This document shows, piece by piece, positions 7,551-12,966 of a DNA stretch of 12,966 bases. This DNA is from Cytophagaceae bacterium. GTDB lineage: Bacteria > Bacteroidota > Bacteroidia > Cytophagales > Spirosomataceae. Every line of letters begins with the position of its first letter. The stretch's first letter is position 1. Below the pieces are notes generated by a model. It did no database searches. It was given only the letters and a program-made list of their open reading frames with translations, and had not been told where the DNA came from. The DNA is taken from contig CANIYB010000036.1 in NCBI GenBank assembly GCA_947471105.1, positions 1-12,966 of the forward strand, in the 5' to 3' direction. Made by a program: the position numbers and the translations under genes.

Positions 7551-7580
7551 ATAAAAAAGGGGCTTTCGCCCCTTTTTTAT
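7551..7580. terminator. Bidirectional intrinsic terminator between metK and hpf
   Basis: A perfect 13-base inverted repeat with a TTTC loop: the GC core GGGGC pairs with GCCCC and is flanked by six A residues on one side and six T on the other. Read from either strand it is a GC hairpin followed by a U run, so it can end both metK and the converging hpf gene, whose stop codon starts 2 bases beyond it. Confidence 0.93.
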
Positions 7581-7582
7581 GT

Positions 7583-7927
7583 TTAAAATTCAGTCGATAT
7601 ATCAGGTAATCGCCCAATTTTTTTTTGATTCGTTTTCGATTTAAATCTTTTAATTTGTTCAGCTAGCGCATTTAATGCCAAATCTAAGGCTTCTTCAAAT
7701 GACTTAGCTTTCTCCTTGACAAACAGAATGGCACCAGGAACGGCCAACTTAATTTCTAAAAATTTTTCTTTTACTTTTCCAACTCCAGAAGAGACTTTCA
7801 AAAAAACCTCACCACTGGTTATTCGGTCATAAAATGTTTCCAATTTATCTAATTTAGCTTGAATGCTATCAATTAATTTTTGATCAGCATTGAAGTGAAT
7901 GGCGTGAACTTGCACTTTCATAAGCAT
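7583..7927 (-). CDS. hpf: Ribosome hibernation-promoting factor, short HPF/YfiA type
   Basis: A 114-residue protein of the HPF/YfiA (sigma-54 modulation) family, which binds the decoding region of the 30S subunit in slow-growing or starved cells and keeps ribosomes inactive. The beta-alpha-beta-beta-beta-alpha pattern is visible: KVQVHAIHF, the helix QKLIDSIQAKLDKLETFY, three strands including LEIKLAVPGAILFVKEK, and the helix SFEEALDLALNALAEQIKRFK. The C-terminal dimerisation domain of long HPF is absent, so this is the short form. Two ATGs compete: 7927 (MLMKVQ) and 7921 (MKVQ). The second gives the opening most usual in the family, so the protein may be 112 residues. The gene has a good promoter at 8001-8031 with a leader of about 70 bases, and ends in the terminator shared with metK. 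Confidence 0.93.
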   Translation of the reverse strand: MLMKVQVHAIHFNADQKLIDSIQAKLDKLETFYDRITSGEVFLKVSSGVGKVKEKFLEIKLAVPGAILFVKEKAKSFEEALDLALNALAEQIKRFKSKTNQKKIGRLPDISTEF

Positions 7928-8000
7928 ACAATTTAAATGGTGGAAAATGCCCTAGGAATCAAATAGGACCTAAAGAAGAAAGAACGTTTGTGATTCTTCG

Positions 8001-8031
8001 GAAATGTAACCGATTTTTAAAAGGTTGTCAA
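8001..8031 (-). promoter_or_regulatory. Candidate promoter for hpf
   Basis: The minus strand reads TTG (8029-8031), 20 bases, then TACATTTC (8001-8008), one mismatch from the Bacteroidota -7 box TAnnTTTG at the expected spacing. The same bases also read as TTGACA, 17 bases, TACATT, close to the E. coli sigma-70 consensus. Transcription would begin around 7994, about 70 bases before the hpf start. Confidence 0.6.
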
Positions 8032-8061
8032 GTTTTATGAACTATTTATTTTAATGCCCCT

Positions 8062-9735
8062 TTAATCAATCCAAACTACACGGTATAATTCGGTTTCAAT
8101 CCCAGTCCGTTTTAAGTAATCATGCCAAAAATATTGAATCGCTGACAAGTGATCCGTGGGTGATTTTACTTCGATAAATTGATATTCTGAATCTTTGAAA
8201 ATAAACAAATCAGGAAACCCTTTGGCATGCGTAGATAAATGTGTCCATAAATAACGTAAAACCGTGGATAAACTTTCGAAGGGCACTCGATGAACCAACT
8301 CCCGAATTAATTGAATATCAAGTGTGTACCAATCGATCAAAGGATTCAATTTACCTTCATGGTTTTCCTTAATTTCTAACGCATAAATAATGAATGAATC
8401 AATAGAACCCAATAAACTGATTTTGTCTTCAAAATCTTTTTCTTTTCCTATGGTAAACACATCAGAAGAATAATGGCTTGGCGCCCACTGAAAAGGATGA
8501 TGCATCCCAGTTTGCTTCTCATCAAAAATCAAATCCCAACCTATTATACCCAGTATATTTTTCCAAAGATGGTTTTCAGTAAAGTAGGCTGAATAACCCA
8601 GATTCTCAAAATAATGCATGACACCCATTTCAACATTCCCCTTCCATTTAATATCAATCAATAAAGTGGGAGATGATTTTAACGATTGAGTGACCGCTTT
8701 AATATGCTTCTTGGAATTTTGCTTTAAAATAAAGTCTTCAAAAAAATGTATTTCTTTGGGTGAAAAAGCAATTTCTATTCCCACATTTGCCCACATCAAT
8801 GCTTCTTCAATCCGCTTTAATTTGGCCAAAATTCTGACTCGACGTTCTAAAGATAAGCTAGATAAACTTGGCTCATAAATGTCTAACGCCATTTCCAAAA
8901 AGCCAAGGCGTTCAAGCCAACGACCCAACGAAAATAAGGCACGCTCAAAGGAACCCAGAGCCACATCCGAAATATCATCATATATGGGTAGAATATCTTG
9001 ATTCCATGATTCAACTAATTCATACGTTGACGCAGAATCCTTTGACAATTCTTGAAAGCGTTCCCGCCAAAGACTTATTTTCCACTTTTCTACGGCCTCC
9101 TTTCTCGACTGAAAATAGGGAATAAATTCCTCTTCATTGACTTCAACATATTGTCTATGGCCTAAATCCCGAATGACGAATTCAGACATATCCCGAAATT
9201 TTGTGCCAAAAAACAAGAATTGAATAAATGTAAAATATTCCAATTGGACCGGGCAAATGAGCCGACCCGAAATTTTGTTCATCTCCTTTAGTATTTCAAT
9301 ACCAAAAGGCTTACATAAATCAACTAAATCGTCTTTTGATATATTGGATGGGTATTTAGGAAAATGAGGCAAATTAGATGCCAAAGCGATGCATTCCTTC
9401 TTTGAAAATACAGACAATATAGGACCTAGATTAACTGAATCTTGAGTTGAAGCAAAACGAATAAAACCGTTTTCTCCTAACTCATTTAAGCATAAAGGAA
9501 TATTAGAAATTTCTCCATAACTAAGTTTTTCTTCCCTAAACCACGTCGCGCGTCTACTCGCCAATCGAAGGTAAAGACATTGCGATTCTTTCGATAGATT
9601 TTCAAAATCTTGAATGAAAGTAATTTCTGAATCCGACAATAAATTTTGATACTGCTTTTTCACATACCCTAAAACATAATTAAAATTTTCCCAGTAGTAA
9701 AAAGGTGATAAGTCGGGAATGGGCTTTTGGATCAT
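8062..9735 (-). CDS. FAN1-like structure-specific nuclease (VRR_NUC domain)
   Basis: A 557-residue protein resembling bacterial homologues of FAN1, the nuclease that cuts DNA flaps and helps remove interstrand crosslinks. Layout matches: an N-terminal DNA-binding part with LYLRLASRRATWFREEKL (55-72), a middle section ending in LEYFTFIQFLFFGTKF, a helical TPR-like region (about 230-350), and a C-terminal VRR_NUC domain. Expected catalytic residues are all present: E387 before LGIIGWD, D509 in GFPDL (506-510), and E522 and K524 in IEVKSP (521-526), followed by the conserved Q534. The total length is about that of the Pseudomonas homologue. The reading frame continues to a TTG at 9759, adding 8 residues, but the ATG at 9735 is preferred. 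It is divergent from pgk and 134 bases ahead of hpf, with no DNA-repair neighbour. No clear promoter or terminator of its own was found. The repair role is inferred from the family. Confidence 0.9.
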   Translation of the reverse strand: MIQKPIPDLSPFYYWENFNYVLGYVKKQYQNLLSDSEITFIQDFENLSKESQCLYLRLASRRATWFREEKLSYGEISNIPLCLNELGENGFIRFASTQDSVNLGPILSVFSKKECIALASNLPHFPKYPSNISKDDLVDLCKPFGIEILKEMNKISGRLICPVQLEYFTFIQFLFFGTKFRDMSEFVIRDLGHRQYVEVNEEEFIPYFQSRKEAVEKWKISLWRERFQELSKDSASTYELVESWNQDILPIYDDISDVALGSFERALFSLGRWLERLGFLEMALDIYEPSLSSLSLERRVRILAKLKRIEEALMWANVGIEIAFSPKEIHFFEDFILKQNSKKHIKAVTQSLKSSPTLLIDIKWKGNVEMGVMHYFENLGYSAYFTENHLWKNILGIIGWDLIFDEKQTGMHHPFQWAPSHYSSDVFTIGKEKDFEDKISLLGSIDSFIIYALEIKENHEGKLNPLIDWYTLDIQLIRELVHRVPFESLSTVLRYLWTHLSTHAKGFPDLFIFKDSEYQFIEVKSPTDHLSAIQYFWHDYLKRTGIETELYRVVWID

Positions 9736-9810
9736 TTTCAAATATAAATAAAAATACAAATTGTACTATTTGTAGATAAATTTCAAGTTTTTAAACATAA
9801 AATTAGATTA

Positions 9811-9842
9811 TTTCAACAATTTGCAAAACAATAGTATATTTG
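9811..9842 (+). promoter_or_regulatory. Candidate promoter for pgk
   Basis: TATATTTG (9835-9842) is an exact -7 match. At a 20-base spacing upstream lies TTTC (9811-9814), one base off the -33 TTTG. Initiation near 9849 would give a leader of about 46 bases, A-rich just before the pgk ATG. ATTTGCA occurs twice, at 9819-9825 and 9838-9844, the second copy overlapping the -7 box. Confidence 0.6.
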
Positions 9843-9894
9843 CATCTCCTGAAATAAGGTCAATTTTACAAAACAATTTCGAAACAAAATAAAT

Positions 9895-11085
9895 ATGCAA
9901 ACAGTTTCAACCTTTAATTTTGCTGGTAAAAAAGCATTAGTTCGCGTAGACTTTAATGTGCCCTTAAATGAGCGTTTTGAAATTACAGATGACACAAGAA
10001 TTAAGGCTACGATCCCAACCATTCAAAAGATTATTCATGATGGTGGATCTGTCATCTTAATGTCACATTTGGGCAGACCTAAAGATGGCCCTATTGAAAA
10101 ATATTCGTTGAGACATTTGGTTACTCCCTTATCCATCGTTTTTGGGGTAAAGGTTAAATTTGCACCCGATTGCATAGGCGAAGAGGCCATTAGATTAGCA
10201 TCTGAATTAGAAGCTGGCGAAATTTTACTTTTGGAAAATTTGCGTTTTTATAAGGAGGAAGAAAAAGGAGACAAAGCATTTGCGGAAAAACTGTCCAAAT
10301 TAGGGGATGTATGGGTAAATGATGCCTTTGGAACTGCGCATAGAGCACATGCTTCCACTGCGGTCATAGGCCAATTTTTCAGTGAAAAAGTAGCAGGATT
10401 TGTCATGCAAGCTGAAATTGAAAATGCCCAAAAGATATTAGAATACGCTGAAAGACCTTTTACTGCCATCATGGGTGGTTCAAAAATTTCTGATAAAATA
10501 TTAATTATCGAACAACTGTTAGATAAAGTAGACAATTTAATTATTGGTGGTGGAATGACCTACACATTCTCTTTAGCTGAGGGTGGGAAAATTGGTCGAT
10601 CAATTTCAGAGCCGGATAAAGTAGAACTAGCCAAATCACTCATTGAAAAAGCAAAAGCTAAAGGTGTTAATATTTACATGCCATTGGACAATTTGTGTGC
10701 AGATGATTTTAATAATAATGCCAATAGACAAATTGTGAATAAAGGTGAAATTCCTGATGGTTGGGAAGGTTTAGATATTGGCCCTAAATCGATAGAATTA
10801 TTCCAACAAATTATCGCAGAATCAAAAACAATTTTATGGAATGGACCTATGGGTGTTTTTGAATTTCCCAATTTTGCTAAAGGTACGAATGCCATTGCCG
10901 ATGCTGTAGTAAAAGCAACGGAAGACAATGGAGCATTTTCATTAATAGGTGGCGGAGATTCCGCATCGGCGGTAAATAATGCGGGATATGGTGACCGAGT
11001 AAGTTATGTGTCGACAGGTGGGGGTGCATTGCTTGAATACATGGAAGGCAAAATTTTACCTGGTGTTGCTGCATTAGAAGCATAA
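9895..11085 (+). CDS. pgk: Phosphoglycerate kinase
   Basis: Pgk moves the acyl phosphate of 1,3-bisphosphoglycerate to ADP in glycolysis, and works in reverse in gluconeogenesis; it is cytosolic and monomeric. The substrate-binding N-domain shows RVDFNVPL (17-24), SHLGRPK (57-63), LLLENLRFYKEEEKGD (111-126) and FGTAHRAHAS (145-154). The hinge and nucleotide-binding C-domain show GGSKISDK (194-201), NGPMGVFEF (316-324), GGGDSASAV (352-360) and STGGGA (373-378). Length of 396 residues is normal and all key arginines and glycines are present. It is transcribed alone, with a candidate promoter upstream, and ends at a strong hairpin terminator, so it is probably monocistronic and not linked to gap as in many bacteria. 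Confidence 0.99.
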   Translation: MQTVSTFNFAGKKALVRVDFNVPLNERFEITDDTRIKATIPTIQKIIHDGGSVILMSHLGRPKDGPIEKYSLRHLVTPLSIVFGVKVKFAPDCIGEEAIRLASELEAGEILLLENLRFYKEEEKGDKAFAEKLSKLGDVWVNDAFGTAHRAHASTAVIGQFFSEKVAGFVMQAEIENAQKILEYAERPFTAIMGGSKISDKILIIEQLLDKVDNLIIGGGMTYTFSLAEGGKIGRSISEPDKVELAKSLIEKAKAKGVNIYMPLDNLCADDFNNNANRQIVNKGEIPDGWEGLDIGPKSIELFQQIIAESKTILWNGPMGVFEFPNFAKGTNAIADAVVKATEDNGAFSLIGGGDSASAVNNAGYGDRVSYVSTGGGALLEYMEGKILPGVAALEA

Positions 11086-11104
11086 AAAATTACGATTTTA
11101 TTTT

Positions 11105-11135
11105 AAAGGCAAGGAAATGTTTCCTTGCCTTTTTG
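11105..11135 (+). terminator. Intrinsic terminator of pgk
   Basis: A perfect 13-base inverted repeat (11105-11117 with 11120-11132) around a minimal loop, with the core GGCAAGGAAA paired to TTTCCTTGCC, followed by a T-rich tail. It begins 19 bases after the pgk stop. The A-rich left arm is short for an efficient reverse terminator. Confidence 0.9.
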
Positions 11136-11168
11136 TATTTTAGCCTATTGCGAAATGAATAATAGTAT

Positions 11169-12966
11169 ATGATTCACACTTTACAACCCCAATCATTAAA
11201 ATCATCATTGATTAGCTTAGATAGCCGGCAGATTTATGACGCAGCGAACACGGCTTTTTTTGCAGTCAGGGGAATTCATCATGACGGGCATCAATACATT
11301 GAGAATCTCTATAAAAACGGCGTAAAAGAATTTGTCGTTGAAAATGAAGCATGGACTAGTATTTTATCAGAGAAAGCAAAAAAATGGAACGATGCTGATT
11401 TTTATTTGGTAGAAAATAGCATCCAAACATTACAAAATTTAGCAGCCCAACATCGAAGTACGTTTTCATATAATTTGGTCGCAATTACAGGATCAAATGG
11501 TAAAACAATTTGTAAAGAGTGGCTTGCAACTTTACTGAATGGCACTTATCATTTAGTCAAAAGTCCAAAAAGTTTTAATTCACAAATAGGGGTTCCACTG
11601 TCTGTATGGACTATGAAATCCAGTCATAATTTGGGAATATTTGAAGCTGGTATTTCACAACCGGGTGAAATGAAAAATCTAGAAGCTATATTAAAACCTA
11701 GCTATGGAATATTAACTCATTTTGGAGAAGCTCATGGCGCTAATTTTATTCATGAAGAACAGAAACTACAAGAGAAATTGTTGCTCTTCAAAAATAGCAA
11801 AACACTGATTTATCGATCAGGCCATTGGGATAAAGTAATTCAAACCTTCATTAAAAATATAAATCCAACCATTGAACTGATCGAATGGAGCACAGAAGAT
11901 CCAACTAAAAATGTATTTGTTCATTTTAATAGATCGGCTAATGAAACTCAAATAAAATTAAAGAAAGCGGCTCAAAGCGAACCTTTTATTGACATAAAAA
12001 CTGAATTAACAGATGAAGCTTCGCTAGAAAATATATGCCATTGTTTAATCATGGCTCATGCCTTAGGCATGGATAACTTAGCGTTAAACCAAGCGATAAA
12101 GAGAGTAAAGCCCATTTCCATGAGGCTCGAAATAAAAGAAGGGCTTAGAGATATTAAAATAATTGATGACTCCTACAACAACGACATGGATGGGTTAAGA
12201 TTAGCCTTACCCCTGTTATTGAAATATGAGACTAAGAAAAAGATCGTAATCTTAAGCGATTTTTTAGAAATTGGCCTACCGGAAGAGAACTTATATACGC
12301 AAATAAATTCCATGATTAAAAATCTAAAAATAGATTTGATCATTGGAATAGGAAGTCAAATTTCGCGAAACAAAGATAAAATTGCCGGAATTGAAGTATA
12401 TCAATCAACAGACGATTTTCTAAAATCAGGGAGGCTAAATTCCTTATTTAATGCCGCTATATTATTAAAAGGAGCAAGAAAATACAATTTTGAAAAACTA
12501 GTGCATGCCCTAGAAAATAAATCACATTGCACCCAACTGGAAATCAACTTAGATGCGCTGCAACATAATTTAAGTTACTATAAAAATAAAATAGGGTTAG
12601 AGACCAAATTAATGGTCATGATTAAAGCATTTGCTTACGGTGCGGGAGCAGTGGAAATAGGTCAGATACTCCAACAACAAGGCGTGGACTACCTAACAGT
12701 AGCTTATACCGATGAAGGAGTTGAATTAAGAAAAAACGGTATTTATTCACCCATCATGGTGATGAACCCACAAATAGAAGAATTTGCCAAACTCATAGAA
12801 TATTCGCTCGAGCCAGAAATTTTCAATTTCGAATTACTAAGAGCAATAGATGAATATTGTCTTATAAATGAACAAAATATTAAAATCCATATCAAATTAG
12901 ATACGGGAATGAAAAGATTAGGTTTTGAAAGCCATGAAATAGACCTATTGGCTAATTATTTAGCTC
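11169..12966 (+). CDS. murF-alr: Bifunctional MurF ligase / alanine racemase (3' end outside window)
   Basis: 599 codons are visible; the reading frame is open at the right edge. The first part, to about residue 450, is MurF, which adds D-Ala-D-Ala to UDP-MurNAc-tripeptide in peptidoglycan synthesis. It has the ATP loop GSNGKT (108-113), FNSQIGVPLSVW (136-147), EAGIS (159-163), THFGEAHGANF (183-193), DDSYNND.DGL (333-343) and LLKGARKYNFE (432-442). From about residue 455 an alanine racemase begins: LEINLDALQHNL (457-468), the PLP lysine K486 in IKAFAYGAG (485-493; stand-alone racemases more often read KANAYGHG) and KLDTGMKRLGF (576-586). The fused order is common in Bacteroidota and gives one polypeptide that can make D-Ala and attach the dipeptide. 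The ATG at 11169 puts the protein start 34 bases past the pgk terminator; no clear promoter was found there. Confidence 0.96.
   Translation, partial: MIHTLQPQSLKSSLISLDSRQIYDAANTAFFAVRGIHHDGHQYIENLYKNGVKEFVVENEAWTSILSEKAKKWNDADFYLVENSIQTLQNLAAQHRSTFSYNLVAITGSNGKTICKEWLATLLNGTYHLVKSPKSFNSQIGVPLSVWTMKSSHNLGIFEAGISQPGEMKNLEAILKPSYGILTHFGEAHGANFIHEEQKLQEKLLLFKNSKTLIYRSGHWDKVIQTFIKNINPTIELIEWSTEDPTKNVFVHFNRSANETQIKLKKAAQSEPFIDIKTELTDEASLENICHCLIMAHALGMDNLALNQAIKRVKPISMRLEIKEGLRDIKIIDDSYNNDMDGLRLALPLLLKYETKKKIVILSDFLEIGLPEENLYTQINSMIKNLKIDLIIGIGSQISRNKDKIAGIEVYQSTDDFLKSGRLNSLFNAAILLKGARKYNFEKLVHALENKSHCTQLEINLDALQHNLSYYKNKIGLETKLMVMIKAFAYGAGAVEIGQILQQQGVDYLTVAYTDEGVELRKNGIYSPIMVMNPQIEEFAKLIEYSLEPEIFNFELLRAIDEYCLINEQNIKIHIKLDTGMKRLGFESHEIDLLANYLA

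Noticed and set aside
8690..9125. Plus-strand open frames inside the nuclease gene
   Set aside because: They are antisense shadows of a gene with a clear catalytic domain and match no known protein pattern.
9736..9759. TTG start at 9759 and a promoter-like TATATTTG on the minus strand (9739-9746) for the nuclease gene
   Set aside because: The ATG at 9735 opens a sequence of family length, while a promoter at this site would start transcription at or past the ATG and has no -33 box.
10674..11083. Open reading frames on the minus strand inside pgk, and similar antisense frames in lipA, metK and crtY
   Set aside because: They lie wholly within well-supported genes, show low-complexity translations and no recognisable domain or start signal.
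1..12966. CRISPR array, insertion sequence, tRNA, rRNA, toxin-antitoxin pair or defence island
   Set aside because: No spaced direct repeats, terminal inverted repeats around a transposase, tRNA-like folds or small paired genes were seen; the lone nuclease resembles a repair enzyme rather than a defence gene.

Overview
The window looks like a chromosomal, mostly housekeeping segment of a Bacteroidota bacterium, probably of the Cytophagales or a relative. That placement rests on four things seen here: an AT-rich composition, Bacteroidota-type promoter elements (TTTG, about 20 bases, TAnnTTTG) with little Shine-Dalgarno signal, a fused MurF-alanine racemase gene, and a Bacteroidota-like set of Kdo transferase, CrtY-type lycopene cyclase and bacillithiol-linked YtxJ. 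The order-level placement is inference.

Layout. Bases 1-2900 (minus strand) form a compact operon read as waaA (Kdo transferase for lipid A), rsgA (30S-maturation GTPase) and a ROK-family sugar kinase that runs off the left edge. Bases 2966-6189 (plus strand) form a tight cluster: ytxJ (bacilliredoxin-like), an unrecognised exported protein that may be an outer-membrane barrel, lipA (lipoyl synthase) and crtY-like lycopene cyclase. Next, metK (SAM synthetase) has its own well-formed promoter. It converges on hpf (ribosome hibernation factor) across a symmetrical terminator at 7551-7580. Upstream of hpf on the minus strand is a FAN1-like VRR_NUC nuclease (8062-9735). It is divergent from pgk (9895-11085), which ends at a strong hairpin terminator. 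The right end holds most of a bifunctional murF-alr gene, cut by the window edge inside the racemase domain.

How the genes fit together. waaA and murF-alr serve the cell envelope, and the exported protein may as well. rsgA and hpf act on the ribosome. metK makes the SAM that LipA consumes. ytxJ and lipA both concern sulfur and thiol chemistry, and crtY makes membrane carotenoids. I see no RNA gene, CRISPR array, insertion sequence, prophage or other mobile element. No stretch over 300 bases lacks a gene; the largest gaps are 9736-9894 and 7928-8061, and both hold candidate promoters. I did not find a convincing new multi-gene system. The items most worth a second look are the bacterial FAN1-like nuclease, the ytxJ-exported protein-lipA-crtY cluster with its uncharacterised member, and the promoter architecture.
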